A stretch of DNA of 64,000 nucleotides, from NCBI RefSeq assembly GCF_000153325.1, contig NZ_CH724141.1, positions 1,296,067-1,360,066 on the forward strand. Direction: 5' to 3'. Both the position numbers and the translations under genes were made by a program. Source of the stretch: Photobacterium sp. SKA34 (GTDB taxonomy: Bacteria; Pseudomonadota; Gammaproteobacteria; Enterobacterales; Vibrionaceae). Shown in pieces: positions 43,031-53,726 of the stretch; within the stretch, counting starts at the first letter, position 1; each line of letters begins with the position of its first letter. Under the pieces are notes generated by a model. That model was given only the letters and a program-made list of their open reading frames with translations, ran no database searches and was not told the DNA's origin.

Positions 43031-43952
43031 TTATGCAGCAGCAAATTCTGCAAGTAGCTCTTTTTGACGCTCACTTAGGTTCTGTGGTGTTTCAATTGCT
43101 AATTGGACAATTAAATCGCCAGTATTGCCTTTACGATCTGTGACTCCTTTGCCTTTTAGGCGGAATTTACGACCGTTTTGTGTCCCTTCAGGGATCTTAA
43201 GGCTAATCGCACCATTTAATGTATTTACTTCAATCTTGCCACCTAATGCAGCAGTCACAAAGTCGGTACTAGCTTTACAATGTAAATTATTTCCTTCGCG
43301 CGTGTATCGTGGGTGAGGGCGAATATTCATTTGAATAAACACATCACCTTGCGGACCACCGTTGATACCAGGGTGACCTTTGCCACTTAAGCGAATTCGA
43401 CCGCCATCTTCAATGCCTGCAGGGATCTTGATATTCAGTTTTTTATTTACTTGGCTCGTGCCTTCAAACACTGGTAAAATCAAATAACACGAGATGCACC
43501 ATTAATCGCATCTTCTAAAATCAAATTTCCATGGTGTATTGAAGACTCTTCGCCTTTTTGTGGACGAGTGGAAATGACGGCTACCAAAAGCCTCCACGAC
43601 CACCGCGAGCATTTGAGAACATATCACCAAAATGCGCCACCGAAAATATCTTCAAAGTCACCATAGCTGCCACCTTGAAAGCCGCCGTGATGACCGCCAC
43701 CCTGATGTCCACCGCCCATACCTGGGTTATCAAACGCAGCATGACCAAATTGATCGTAGGCTGTACGTTTTTCTTTGTCGGTTAAATTTCGTAAGCTACT
43801 TTTACTTCTTTAAATTTGTCAGCAGCAGTTGGATCATCCGGATTTTTGTCTGGGTGAAACTTCATTGCGAGCTTTTTGTACGCTTTTTTAATTTCTTTTT
43901 CTGATGCAGTTTTGGCGACACCAAGAACTTCATAAAAATCACGTTTTGACAT
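43031..43952 (-). pseudogene. dnaJ: DnaJ-type co-chaperone without zinc finger, multiply frameshifted
   Basis: ATG 43952 follows AGAGGTG. The J domain ([22 protein letters not shown] in [10 protein letters not shown]) is followed by a Gly/Phe-rich region and two C-terminal substrate-binding domains (open frame 43031-43483), with no Cys zinc-finger repeats, as in CbpA-like J proteins. The frame is broken at about seven places, nearly all single T gains or losses in T-runs. Correcting them restores ...YEILTDKEKR, GGAFGDMFSN, GGFGSRHF and the hinge up to LPVFEGTSQV. Either a decaying gene or a poorly read patch. It sits directly downstream of dnaK. Confidence 0.75.
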
Positions 43953-44188
43953 TGGTAACACCTCTTATCTCAACTGAGATAACTATCTGGAACATTCTCC
44001 GCTAATCATACCCAAAAACGATAACTGATTTAAGCGTATTGAACGATTAAAGGCACAGATAGTTAGCCAAATTAGATTTACATTTTGCATGTTGTTATTG
44101 TAGAAAAGGGCGAGAGATTTTGATCTCTTCGCCCGTCTCTATTCGTTGCGATTGAATGCTATCATTGATAGCAAACTATCGAGACTAA

Positions 44189-46078
44189 TTACTTAACTTC
44201 TTCAAACTCTGCGTACACAACATCGTCGCTTTTCGCTTCATTTTGCGTTTCTGCTTGATGCTGGTTGTTCGCTTGAGCCAGCTCCATCAGCTTTTTTGCT
44301 GCAGTCATCAATGCTTGAGTGTGTTGTTCAATGGCATTTTTATCATCGCCAGATTTCACATCTTCAAGTGAAGAGATAGCTACTTCAACGCCTTCTTTAT
44401 CTGCTGCTGGTAAATTATCGCCGGCTTCAGTTAATTGTTTGCGTGTGCTATGGATCAATTGGTCTGCTTGGTTACGCGCTGTGACTAGTTGTTCAAATTG
44501 TATGTCAGCTTCTTTATTTGCTTCAGCTTCTTGAACCATTTTTTCAATCTCAGCCTCAGTTAAACCACCTGATGCTTGAATCGTGATCTTTTGCGCTTTA
44601 CCTGTCGCCTTATCGGTTGCTGATACATTCAAAATACCATCAGCATCTAAATCAAAGGTAACCTCAATTTGTGGCATGCCACGAGGCGCAGCTTGAATAC
44701 CTTCAAGATTGAACTGACCAAGCGATTTGTTATGCATCGCTTGTTTACGTTCACCTTGAAGAACATGGATCGTTACTGCATTTTGGTTATCTTCAGCGGT
44801 TGAGAACACTTGCTCTGCTTTCGTTGGGATCGTAGTGTTCTTGTTAATTAAACTTGTCATCACACCACCCATGGTTTCAATACCAAAAGAGAGAGGAGTA
44901 ACATCGAGTAAAAGAACATCTTTTACATCACCCGCTAATATGCCACCTTGAATCGCAGCACCCATAGCAACTGCTTCATCAGGGTTAACATCTTTACGTG
45001 GTTCTTTACCAAAGAAGTCTGCAACTGTTTTTTGTACCAGTGGCATACGTGTTTGACCACCCACTAAAATAACGTCAGTGATATCATTGACATTCAAGTT
45101 AGCGTCTTTAAGTGCTGATTTTACAGGGTTCAATGTACCTTGTACTAGCTCATCAACTAGTGATTCCAATTTTGCACGCGTGATCTTAACATTCATGTGC
45201 TTAGGACCAGTTGCATCCGCTGTCACATAAGGTAGATTCACATCAGTTTGCTGTGCAGAAGAAAGCTCAATTTTCGCTTTTTCAGCCGATTCTTTTACAC
45301 GTTGCATTGCAAGTGGATCATTGCGTAAATCAATACCTTGATCTTTCTTAAATTCATCAACAAGGTAGTTGATCATACGAGTATCGAAATCTTCACCACC
45401 AAGGTGTGTATCACCATTGGTTGCTAATACTTCAAAGGTTTGTTCGCCATCAACGTTATCAATTTCGATAATAGAAATATCAAAGGTACCACCACCTAGA
45501 TCGTACACTGCGATTGTGCGATCGCCACCTTTTTTATCTAAACCATAAGCTAGGGCTGCTGCTGTTGGTTCATTGATAATACGTTTAACTTCAAGCCCAG
45601 CAATACGGCCAGCATCTTTAGTTGCCTGACGCTGTGCATCATTAAAGTAAGCAGGTACTGTAATTACAGCCGCTGTTACTTTTTCACCTAAGTATTCTTC
45701 TGCTGTTTTCTTCATTTTTTTCAGAACTTCAGCAGAAACTTGAGGTGCCGCCATTTTTTGACCTTTTGCTTCTACCCATGCATCGCCGTTGTCAGCTTTG
45801 ACAATTTTGTATGGCATAACAGAAAGATCACGTTGAATTTCTTCGTCTTCAAAACGACGACCAATTAAACGTTTAATTGCAAATAACGTATTTTCAGGGT
45901 TGGTTACCGCCTGACGTTTTGCTGGTTGACCGACTAAGGTTTCACCATCTGTATATGCGATTACAGAAGCGGTAGTACGTTCGCCTTCTGCATTTTCAAT
46001 AACACGTGGCATGTCACCGTCTAATACAGAAACACAAGAGTTAGTTGTACCTAAGTCAATACCGATAATTTTACTCAT
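44189..46078 (-). CDS. dnaK: Hsp70 chaperone DnaK
   Basis: 629 residues. The start [16 protein letters not shown] follows GAGGAAA; a start five codons earlier is not needed. The ATPase domain has DLGGGTFD and the phosphate-binding motifs, then the linker VLLLDVTP, substrate-binding domain and lid, ending [12 protein letters not shown], nearly the E. coli tail. No grpE is adjacent and the neighbouring dnaJ lacks a zinc finger, so this may be a second dnaK copy rather than the main one (inference). A sigma-32-like promoter precedes it. Confidence 0.93.
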   Translation of the reverse strand: MSKIIGIDLGTTNSCVSVLDGDMPRVIENAEGERTTASVIAYTDGETLVGQPAKRQAVTNPENTLFAIKRLIGRRFEDEEIQRDLSVMPYKIVKADNGDAWVEAKGQKMAAPQVSAEVLKKMKKTAEEYLGEKVTAAVITVPAYFNDAQRQATKDAGRIAGLEVKRIINEPTAAALAYGLDKKGGDRTIAVYDLGGGTFDISIIEIDNVDGEQTFEVLATNGDTHLGGEDFDTRMINYLVDEFKKDQGIDLRNDPLAMQRVKESAEKAKIELSSAQQTDVNLPYVTADATGPKHMNVKITRAKLESLVDELVQGTLNPVKSALKDANLNVNDITDVILVGGQTRMPLVQKTVADFFGKEPRKDVNPDEAVAMGAAIQGGILAGDVKDVLLLDVTPLSFGIETMGGVMTSLINKNTTIPTKAEQVFSTAEDNQNAVTIHVLQGERKQAMHNKSLGQFNLEGIQAAPRGMPQIEVTFDLDADGILNVSATDKATGKAQKITIQASGGLTEAEIEKMVQEAEANKEADIQFEQLVTARNQADQLIHSTRKQLTEAGDNLPAADKEGVEVAISSLEDVKSGDDKNAIEQHTQALMTAAKKLMELAQANNQHQAETQNEAKSDDVVYAEFEEVK

Positions 46079-46216
46079 AAATCTTTTCCTCAATGTATTA
46101 CATTGATTAGCTATTCTTATCTGAACTACGTTCGATTTTTTGTGGGTGATAAGAATTTTGTAGGCTGAAGCGCTTACTTCAAGCCAAATATCAATGCAAT
46201 TTAAATATGCTTTCCC

Positions 46217-46247
46217 GATAGGGGATGAATATAGCGAACTATCAACC
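46217..46247 (-). promoter_or_regulatory. Sigma-32-like heat-shock promoter of dnaK
   Basis: On the minus strand GGTTGATA, then a 15-bp spacer, then CCCCTATC, close to the RpoH consensus CTTGAA-N13-17-CCCCATNT. It lies about 140 bp before dnaK. Confidence 0.6.
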
Positions 46248-46321
46248 TGACGAATTTAGATCGAAAAAAGGTGATAGCTCTAAATATGTTATCTACTCAA
46301 GGCTAATTAATAGCGTTGAAA

Positions 46322-46762
46322 TTATTCTTCAGTTGGCAGTGTTGCTGCTTTGCCGATAGCAATTTTACGTGGTTGCATTGCTTCTGGTACTTCACGCTCT
46401 AAATCGATATGAAGTAAACCATTCTCTAAGTTTGCACCAACAACTTTAACGTAATCTGCAAGTTGAAATTTACGTTCAAAGTTACGCTCAGCAATACCTT
46501 GATAGATAAAGTTCTTGTTTTCTTCAGGAGCCTTAGTTCCTGTTACAACAAGCATATTTTCATTTTGAGTAAGATCTAAGCGATCTTCAGAGAAACCTGC
46601 TACCGCCATTGTAATGCGGTAATTATTCTCGTCAGTTTGCTCGATATTGTACGGAGGGTATCCGGTTGCCTGTGCTTTGTTGCTGCTTGCTTCAACGAGG
46701 TTGAATAAGCGATCAAAACCAATAGCGTGGCGGTATAGGGGAGTGAAATCTACATTACGCAT
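46322..46762 (-). CDS. ibpA: Small heat-shock protein IbpA
   Basis: 146 residues. The start [20 protein letters not shown] follows GAGGATAGTTACT; the frame extends five codons upstream without support. The alpha-crystallin domain spans about 35-125 ([22 protein letters not shown]), with the C-terminal IxI-type motif in KIAIGKA. It holds unfolded proteins for DnaK, the adjacent gene. Expression is probably controlled by a thermosensing leader. Confidence 0.92.
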   Translation of the reverse strand: MRNVDFTPLYRHAIGFDRLFNLVEASSNKAQATGYPPYNIEQTDENNYRITMAVAGFSEDRLDLTQNENMLVVTGTKAPEENKNFIYQGIAERNFERKFQLADYVKVVGANLENGLLHIDLEREVPEAMQPRKIAIGKAATLPTEE

Positions 46763-46904
46763 AGTAACTATCCTCAATAATAAGCAATAGTCTTAGTGTT
46801 GACAGAGGTTTTATAAAGTTGTCGTTTTACACTAAGCGGATCGATTAAGTGATCCGATAAAACAGAACTAATAAGGCATTCCCTAATCAGGCGAATCTTA
46901 TTAG
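46763..46904 (-). promoter_or_regulatory. ROSE-type RNA thermometer upstream of ibpA
   Basis: Four hairpins occur in the minus-strand leader: CTAATAAG/CTTATTAG (46868-46904), CGGATC/GATCCG (46837-46856), CTTAGTG/CACTAAG (46792-46836) and a last one (46768-46790) in which CTATTGCT pairs with AGGATAG, covering the Shine-Dalgarno. The UUGCU segment with a G bulged opposite AGGA is the defining ROSE feature of ibpA thermometers. Confidence 0.8.
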
Positions 46905-46937
46905 CATTTTGAACTCCATTTGGCAGTTCGTGTAATT

Positions 46938-46966
46938 AATATATGCTTCCGTAGTTGTTCGGTCAA
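46938..46966 (-). promoter_or_regulatory. Promoter of ibpA
   Basis: Minus strand TTGACC, 17 bp, TATATT. The resulting leader of ~165 nt contains the ROSE hairpins. Confidence 0.55.
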
Positions 46967-47419
46967 TACATTTTAATAAGTTTTTCTAATCTTTTTTCTG
47001 GTTGCTCTATAACTAATTGATTTTACATGTTAACCATAACTAAAAAGTTGAACTTCCATTTGAATATGTACGATTTACACGTTTTATGAACGTAAATGGT
47101 TTTAACTAAATAGTATTTCTAAATAAGAAATAAGGGCATGAAAGTGATTTTCAAGGGAAGTAACGAGTAAAGTGCAACCTTTTATTACTTGGGTTAACAC
47201 TTATCATCGGTTGGTGTGTAAGAAACAAAGTAAAGCTAACAGGTCACATGATTAAACGATGGGATGTATAAATAATCAAAAATAAGAATGACATAGTGAA
47301 CAAATTCACACTCTATTACGTATAAATCAGTTGTTAGTTTCTACTTTTGACCATTCATCTATGCTCTACAATAGAAACAAGATCTGATTATTGAAATGCG
47401 CTGATTAGGGATTAAAAGC
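46967..47419. other. Intergenic region between ibpA and the efflux operon
   Basis: AT-rich sequence without a gene. It contains a candidate CRP site at 47295-47310 (minus strand TGTGA-ATTTGT-TCACT) about 115 bp before the efflux operon. No RNA gene or other signal was recognised. Confidence 0.45.
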
Positions 47420-48661
47420 ATGCATGTAATGGTAAGACGATTACTACCTTTAGTTATTATCGCAATATTTATTGTGGCGTCAGTGTTGTTGATAAATACC
47501 AAAAAACGTCCAGAGCAGCAAAAAGTTACAGTGCAGCCTCCTGTTTTAGACGTTATTAAAATACAAAAACAAGATGTGCAACTCACAGTTGGTTCATATG
47601 GAATTGTTGAACCCAAGCAGAAAGCAGAAGTTGTCTCTGAAGTAGTGGGTACGGTCAAATACATTTCTCCTGATTTTGCTGTGGGGGAATTCGTTACAAA
47701 AGGAGAGTTATTAGCACGTTTAGATGATAGCGACTATCATGCCGATCTTGCTCAAGCTGAAGCGACATTGGCACAAGCGCAAGCTAAGCTAAAAGAAGAA
47801 ATAGCGCGAGGCAAAGTTGCTAAAAAGACCTTACGTGATATTTCACCGAATAAAAAAACGTCTCTTGGTTTACGCGAGCCTCAACGTAAACAAGAAGAAG
47901 CCAATGTAAAGTTTGCACAAGCTGCTGTAGAGCGTGCCAAACGTAATCTGACTAAAACAGAAATACGTGCCCCTTTTGATAGTTTGGTGACATCTAAAGA
48001 AATCAACATCGGTAGCTATGTAACGATAGGTAAATTAATTGGCGAGTTGTATGGTACTCAAACGGCTGAAATTCGCTTACCTGTCACGCCGCAATCTATG
48101 GCTTATCTTGATTTACCTCGTCTTGAAACAACAAAGCTCACCTTAGAATCTCAATATAATGAAATAAAAGTTATTTATTGGGTGGCACAGCTAGTGCGTA
48201 ATGAAGGTGTAATTGATAAAGATAATCGAATGATTTATCTCGTCGCAGAAGTTAACGATCCTTATAATCGTCATTCATCTTTAGGTAAAAATTCAGCCTC
48301 TTCCTCATTACCGATTTTGCAATTTGGTACATTTGTAACAACAAAGCTCCAAGGACGAAAAGTCAGTGATGTGATCAAGTTACCTCGCCACGTTGTTCGT
48401 TCTGAGCAAGTCATTGTGGTTGATGCTGATAATAGAACGGCAACTCGAAAAGTACATGTTGTGCGCTCAGATAAAGAAAATGCGTATATTACCGGTGGGT
48501 TAAAAGATGGAGAGTTAGTTTCCTTAATAAGCCCTGATAGCTTAGTTGATGGAACTGAAGTTACAACGGTGATGAGTAAAAGTTATTCTTCTGATATTTC
48601 ACCACTGATGGCTGCCGATCAAAAAGTGGTAAACCCTGAAGTCGTGAATAAGGGAGAATAG
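47420..48661 (+). CDS. RND efflux periplasmic adaptor (membrane fusion protein)
   Basis: 413 residues. An N-terminal membrane anchor (about 9-27) is followed by a barrel-sandwich hybrid domain (SYGIVEPKQKAEVVSEVVG), an alpha-helical hairpin (about 110-175, ADLAQAEATLAQAQAKLKEE) and beta-barrel domains with RAPFDSLVTSKEINIGSYV. It bridges the inner-membrane pump encoded next to an outer-membrane channel such as TolC. ATG 47420 follows AGGGA. The two genes are two bases apart. Substrate unknown. Confidence 0.88.
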   Translation: MHVMVRRLLPLVIIAIFIVASVLLINTKKRPEQQKVTVQPPVLDVIKIQKQDVQLTVGSYGIVEPKQKAEVVSEVVGTVKYISPDFAVGEFVTKGELLARLDDSDYHADLAQAEATLAQAQAKLKEEIARGKVAKKTLRDISPNKKTSLGLREPQRKQEEANVKFAQAAVERAKRNLTKTEIRAPFDSLVTSKEINIGSYVTIGKLIGELYGTQTAEIRLPVTPQSMAYLDLPRLETTKLTLESQYNEIKVIYWVAQLVRNEGVIDKDNRMIYLVAEVNDPYNRHSSLGKNSASSSLPILQFGTFVTTKLQGRKVSDVIKLPRHVVRSEQVIVVDADNRTATRKVHVVRSDKENAYITGGLKDGELVSLISPDSLVDGTEVTTVMSKSYSSDISPLMAADQKVVNPEVVNKGE

Positions 48662-48663
48662 CG

Positions 48664-51600
48664 ATGAAAGCAAAAGGATTAATTGCTTGGTTTACCCATA
48701 ATCATGTTGCTGCCAATTTACTCATGTTGCTTGTTATTTTAGGTGGTTTATTTTCTATTAGTTTAATTAATAAAGAAATATTCCCCGCTTTTGCTTTGAA
48801 TCGAATTATGATCACGGCAAGCTACCCGGGCGCATCTCCTGAAGATATAGAGCAAAGCATTAACATTAAAATTGAGCAATCGCTCGATAATGTAAAAAAC
48901 ATAAAGCGCATTGAATCTGTCGCTTCTCAAGGGTTGGCTTCATTGACTTTAGAGCTTGATACGGGGGCCGATCTTGAGAAAGTGTTAGATGATGTCAAAC
49001 AACAAATTGATGCAATCACGACGTTTCCAGTCAATATGGAAAAGCCGTTGATTAAGCGTGCAGAATTTACCAGTAATGTTATGTTCATTTCGCTTTATGG
49101 CAATCTCAATGAAAGGCAATTAAAAGAATATGCCAAACAAGTTCGAGACGATATTTTACTCGAAACCAGTGCTTCTGACGTTGTAGTTTCAGGAGTTAAA
49201 GATTATGAAATAGCGATAGGTGTCTCTGAAAATGCGCTAAGAAAGTATGGCTTAACCTTTGAGCAAGTCGCGAATGTTGTTCAACAGCGATCTATAGATT
49301 TACCCGGTGGCATTATTAAAGCCAAAGATGGTGATTTATTGGTTCGAACTAACGGTCAACTGTATAGCGGTGATGCGTTTTCATCGATTGTTTTACGCAC
49401 ACGCTCAGACGGTAGCCGATTATTATTATCAGATGTAGCCACTGTTTCAGACGGTTTTGTTGAAAATAGGGTTTTAAATCGTTTCAATCGCCAACGAGCC
49501 ACAGTTATTCAAGTACGAAACTTAACGGATGAAGATGCGACTAAAATCTCACATCAAGTCAGTGAGTATATAGCCAAAAAGAAAGCTCAATTACCTTCGG
49601 GTGTTTATCTCGATACATGGGGAGATATGTCACATTATTTGGAAGGACGTTTGAATATGATGCTTTCCAATATGCTATATGGTGGCATATTAGTCTTTGT
49701 TATTCTTGCTCTTTTTCTTGATATACGCGTTGCGTTTTGGGTCATGTTAGGGATCCCATTTTGTTTTCTTGGTACGCTTTTGTTTATGCCGACGCCGTTT
49801 ATTGCGGTATCAATTAATCTTATCTCGCTGTTTGGTTTTATTTTAGTACTAGGGATAGTTGTTGATGATGCAATAGTGGTGGGGGAAAGTGTTTATACCG
49901 AAGTAAAAGACAAAGGCCAGAGAATCGAAAATGTCATTAAAGGTGTGCAAAACGTTGCGATTCCAGCAACATTTGGCGTCTTAACGACGATGGCGGCGTT
50001 TATCCCGATGCTTATTTCGGATGCGCCCAGAACTGAATTTTTTAAAGCCATTGCTTGGGTTGTATTGCTTTGTTTAAGCTTTTCTTTGATTGAGTCAAAA
50101 CTTATCCTTCCTGCTCATTTAGCGCGTATGCGTTTAACACCACCGAGTAAGACACCTAATTTGTTTTCACGGATAAAGTTGCGTTTTAACAGTGCAGTCG
50201 ATCGGTTTATTAATCATAACTATCGTCGATTTATTACCGTATGTACGAGGCATCGCTATAGTGTCTTAGCGACCTTTTCTGGCATCTTAATGCTTGCTAT
50301 CGCACTTGTGGTTAGCGGTCAGTTACGATGGGTCTTTTTCCCTAATCTTCCATCTGATTATATTCAAGTAAATGTAGATATGGACGTGTCTTCTTCTGAT
50401 GAAAATAACGCACGTGTTGCGGCTCAAATAGAAGATGCATTGTATCAAGCTGATGCCAAAATATATCAAGAGCTGGGCGTGAATGTGGTGAAACACACTT
50501 TCATGAATATGGCGAATCGCCAAGATTTATTTATCTTAGCTGAACTTCATAAAACAGAAACGTTACCGATCAGTAGCTTTGAAATTTTAAAACAATGGAA
50601 AGCACAAATGCCGCCTTTGGTCGGAGTGAAAAATATCACCTATGATGCCTCTATTGATCGCAAGCAAAGTGATTTACAGTTTAGCTTAAAAGGCGAAAAT
50701 TTAACGGAACTTGCTGCCGCATCGAAAGCAATGCAACAACTTTTATCTGAGTATGATGGCACATTGAATATTAAAGATGATCTCTCATCACCAATACCTG
50801 AAGTGAAATTACAATTAACGGCAGCAGGTGAAGCATTAGGCTTGTCATTATCAGCACTAGCTAACCAAGTTCGTCATGCTTTTTTTGGTTACGAAGCACA
50901 ACGTGTTTTGCGCAACAATGAAGAAGTTAAAGTCATGGTGCGTTATCCACAACAAGAACGCAGCACGATTGGTTATTTGGAGAACATGAAGGTGAGGTTA
51001 CCAAACGGCAAGTTTGTTCCTTTTACAGAGGTTGCTACGGCTAATATTGAATCTTCTTATACCAACATCAATCGGGTTGATCGTAAACGTTCTGTGATTG
51101 TGTCTGCTAATGTTGATAAAGCTCAAACAGCACCTTCTGATATCTATAATGATATTTTGACAAATAAACTCGACAAATTACAACAGCAGTACCCTGATAT
51201 TAAGATAGCCTTGGATGGTCGAGCAAAAGATGAAAAAAATACCAAAGGTAGTTTAATTCGTGATTCTTTACTGGCACTGCTTACTATCTTCGCTCTGATG
51301 GCGATTCCGCTGCGATCTTATAGCCAGCCACTAATTATTATGTCAGTGATTCCATTTGGTATTATCGGTGCAATAGCTGGGCACTATTTAGCTGGGCTTA
51401 CCCTAAATTTACTCAGTGTGTTTGGTATTTTGGCGTTAGCTGGGGTTGTGGTGAATGATTCGTTAGTTTTAGTTACCTTTATTAATCGAGCATTAAAGCA
51501 AGGCGTTGACTTACAACAAGCGGTTATTGATGCGGGGTGTGCACGATTTAGGGCAATTGTATTAACGTCATTAACGACCTTTTTTGGTTTAGCGCCTATT

Positions 51601-51786
51601 TTATTAGAAGATAGCTTACAAGCACAGATCGTGATCCCGATGGCAACATCATTAGCCTTTGGGATTTTATTTGCCACCGTTGTGACCTTATTATTAGTTC
51701 CATCACTGTATTTAATATTACAAGATGTTCAATCTATAATAAGACGCTTTTATCACTGGTGGTGGCAACCACGCACATCCGAATAA
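48664..51786 (+). CDS. RND multidrug efflux pump, inner-membrane subunit
   Basis: 1040 residues, AcrB superfamily. Twelve membrane helices with two large periplasmic loops are evident; the helix-4 proton-relay segment GIVVDDAIVVGE has the essential Asp pair. The protein resembles the VexK/MexK-type group more than AcrB by its short loops (impression only). It starts after GGAG. The operon lacks an outer-membrane gene. The 3' flank has a weak hairpin only. Confidence 0.9.
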   Translation: MKAKGLIAWFTHNHVAANLLMLLVILGGLFSISLINKEIFPAFALNRIMITASYPGASPEDIEQSINIKIEQSLDNVKNIKRIESVASQGLASLTLELDTGADLEKVLDDVKQQIDAITTFPVNMEKPLIKRAEFTSNVMFISLYGNLNERQLKEYAKQVRDDILLETSASDVVVSGVKDYEIAIGVSENALRKYGLTFEQVANVVQQRSIDLPGGIIKAKDGDLLVRTNGQLYSGDAFSSIVLRTRSDGSRLLLSDVATVSDGFVENRVLNRFNRQRATVIQVRNLTDEDATKISHQVSEYIAKKKAQLPSGVYLDTWGDMSHYLEGRLNMMLSNMLYGGILVFVILALFLDIRVAFWVMLGIPFCFLGTLLFMPTPFIAVSINLISLFGFILVLGIVVDDAIVVGESVYTEVKDKGQRIENVIKGVQNVAIPATFGVLTTMAAFIPMLISDAPRTEFFKAIAWVVLLCLSFSLIESKLILPAHLARMRLTPPSKTPNLFSRIKLRFNSAVDRFINHNYRRFITVCTRHRYSVLATFSGILMLAIALVVSGQLRWVFFPNLPSDYIQVNVDMDVSSSDENNARVAAQIEDALYQADAKIYQELGVNVVKHTFMNMANRQDLFILAELHKTETLPISSFEILKQWKAQMPPLVGVKNITYDASIDRKQSDLQFSLKGENLTELAAASKAMQQLLSEYDGTLNIKDDLSSPIPEVKLQLTAAGEALGLSLSALANQVRHAFFGYEAQRVLRNNEEVKVMVRYPQQERSTIGYLENMKVRLPNGKFVPFTEVATANIESSYTNINRVDRKRSVIVSANVDKAQTAPSDIYNDILTNKLDKLQQQYPDIKIALDGRAKDEKNTKGSLIRDSLLALLTIFALMAIPLRSYSQPLIIMSVIPFGIIGAIAGHYLAGLTLNLLSVFGILALAGVVVNDSLVLVTFINRALKQGVDLQQAVIDAGCARFRAIVLTSLTTFFGLAPILLEDSLQAQIVIPMATSLAFGILFATVVTLLLVPSLYLILQDVQSIIRRFYHWWWQPRTSE

Positions 51787-51834
51787 TGATTACGGATGGA
51801 CGTGATTATTAGCTGAGTAAAACATCGATGACAA

Positions 51835-53127
51835 TTAGAATCCGATACCAACACCAGCAGAAACTCCCGTATCATGCTCTGAGTCGTCAGAAGCGGCGAT
51901 AGTAATGATGCCTTGTTGTCCAACATCAAATTTACCGCCTAATGCAATTGCAGATTGGTTATCGTAATTTGCCGTACCTAGGCCGATGGTATAGTGATAG
52001 CCTTGACGGAAAGGGATTGCACTCATCGCCATTGCACTTGCAGTACCAGCATTGGCTTCGTTATGTACTTTGTTTATATCTTGGCTAAGTTCACCAAAAC
52101 GTTGATCGGTATAGCTATTAGCTTTATTGAGTGTTGATACAGAACTTTGATCGGCATAATGGTCTGCACTCTTTACCGCATTATTGGCATCAATATCTGA
52201 ATAATGGTTAGCCTGTTTAACTACAGCTGCAGTTTTATCATCGGTATATCCATTCGCTTGGTGCAAAGTGTTAGCCGCTGATGTATTGGTATAACTCTTT
52301 GCTTGATTTAATGTTGATGTCACTTGAGTATCAGTATAGTTATTTGCTTGTGAAATACCTTGATGTAGTTGACTTACGTTAACCGCATCTGTTTGTGCTA
52401 TACCGGCTTGAATATGTTCTAAACGACGCTGGGTTTTATCGCTACCAAATGATACTTGGCCATCTGTAGAAACAGATTGATTGCCAATCGCAATAGAACC
52501 AGGTTTGCCTGATGCTGTCGCATAGTTACCAATTGTAATATCTTTTTCACCAGCTGCCGCTTTAGTCCCTAATGCCATTGAATAGTTACCGTCAGCATGG
52601 CTACTTGTACCCACAGCCATTGCATATGCACCTTTCGCAACACTACTCGTACCCATAGACGTCGTTGAATAACCTGTGGCTTTAGCACTAGAGCCAAAGG
52701 CAATAGAAGCATTGCCATCAGCATTGGCTGTAGAGCCAAATGCTTCAGTTTGAACGCCTGTTGCACTAGCACCAGAGCCAAATGAAGATGAACTATTACC
52801 GTTTGTTTGTGCATTAGAGCCAAAAGAGGCGGATTGATCACCTTGGCTTTTTGCTGCAATCCCCATAGCTATCGCAGCATTACCATTAGCACTGGATGAG
52901 TAACCTTCAGCAACACTCGATTCCCCTTTCGCTGATGATGCATAACCAATTGCAACAGAATTGTTACTGTGCGTAACAGAGGCACCTTGTCCTAAAATAA
53001 CATTATTCGTACTTATTGTTGTATTAGACGAATTATCACTCAAATTATTACTTAAATTAAGAGGTTGAGCGAAAGTAGATAATGAGAAAAGTGATATTAA
53101 TAAATAATATTTTTTATTTAATTGCAT
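51835..53127 (-). CDS. YadA-like trimeric autotransporter adhesin
   Basis: 430 residues with a signal peptide (LSTFA-QPL). The head (about 38-215) is built of ~14-residue repeats of the form SSAxGxxSxAxG, each adding one turn of the trimeric YadA head helix. A neck (DAVNVSQL) follows, then a coiled-coil stalk of ~17-residue repeats around YTD/YSD/YAD (about 260-350) and the C-terminal YadA membrane anchor (about 360-430, ending VGIGF). Small for the family and complete. It should display as a surface trimer and bind host or surface ligands. Confidence 0.9.
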   Translation of the reverse strand: MQLNKKYYLLISLFSLSTFAQPLNLSNNLSDNSSNTTISTNNVILGQGASVTHSNNSVAIGYASSAKGESSVAEGYSSSANGNAAIAMGIAAKSQGDQSASFGSNAQTNGNSSSSFGSGASATGVQTEAFGSTANADGNASIAFGSSAKATGYSTTSMGTSSVAKGAYAMAVGTSSHADGNYSMALGTKAAAGEKDITIGNYATASGKPGSIAIGNQSVSTDGQVSFGSDKTQRRLEHIQAGIAQTDAVNVSQLHQGISQANNYTDTQVTSTLNQAKSYTNTSAANTLHQANGYTDDKTAAVVKQANHYSDIDANNAVKSADHYADQSSVSTLNKANSYTDQRFGELSQDINKVHNEANAGTASAMAMSAIPFRQGYHYTIGLGTANYDNQSAIALGGKFDVGQQGIITIAASDDSEHDTGVSAGVGIGF

Positions 53128-53405
53128 GGCATAATCCTAATATTTAATTTAGCGTATAGCATATACAAATTAATTAATAACGTTAGAGTTAGGAATAGAA
53201 TTAAAGTTACCAAAAATGCATTTTATGCACAATTTTGGGTTTTTTATTCGTAAAAGGTGACTTTTTATTAATAAATAATGTCAGATCCGCCACTTTTTTG
53301 ACTTTTTACGTATTTTTGAAATTGAGGAAAATATGAAGATTTTTCGAGGTAAAAAGAAATTAATTAATCCTGACTGTAAATCTATATTTAATTTTTAGAT
53401 TATAT
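53128..53405. other. Adhesin upstream region
   Basis: AT-rich 278-bp gap; no gene, terminator or clear operator was recognised. Confidence 0.4.
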
Positions 53406-53726
53406 TTAATCTTTAACCTTATTTCTTTTAACAGTTAAACAAACCGAATAATCATTAATGCCATTTTCTTGACATTTGATAACATCTTCCTTTAATTTTT
53501 TTAACTCTTGTTGATTGCGGACAGAATAAACCATCCCGTTTACGCAGGAAATAGTGATCATACCTTGCTGTGAAAATTGATAACCTTTTACCTCACTCCC
53601 GCACGGGTTAAAGTCAATACCTGCATTTACACTGACTTTTTTGGGTACAACCCTCACACTTTCAGTTACGCAACCAGCGAGTAAAAAAAAGCTTAAAATA
53701 ATGATCTGGGTAGATATAAGTTTCAT
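53406..53726 (-). CDS. Small lipoprotein
   Basis: 106 residues from MKLISTQIIIL, a type II signal peptide with lipobox LLAGC (Cys19). Four further cysteines (NPCGS, ISCVNG, IKCQENG, SVCLTV) suggest two disulfides. An in-frame ATG four codons upstream is equally possible. No family recognised. It is read in the same direction as the adhesin. Confidence 0.6.
   Translation of the reverse strand: MKLISTQIIILSFFLLAGCVTESVRVVPKKVSVNAGIDFNPCGSEVKGYQFSQQGMITISCVNGMVYSVRNQQELKKLKEDVIKCQENGINDYSVCLTVKRNKVKD

Noticed and set aside
42816..43067. 83-codon plus-strand frame
   Set aside because: It overlaps the PDZ relic and the end of dnaJ on the other strand and has no ribosome-binding site.
52100..52960. 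Periodic DNA repeats that might suggest a CRISPR-like or satellite array
   Set aside because: They are the coding repeats of the YadA-like head and stalk; units are diverged and in frame.
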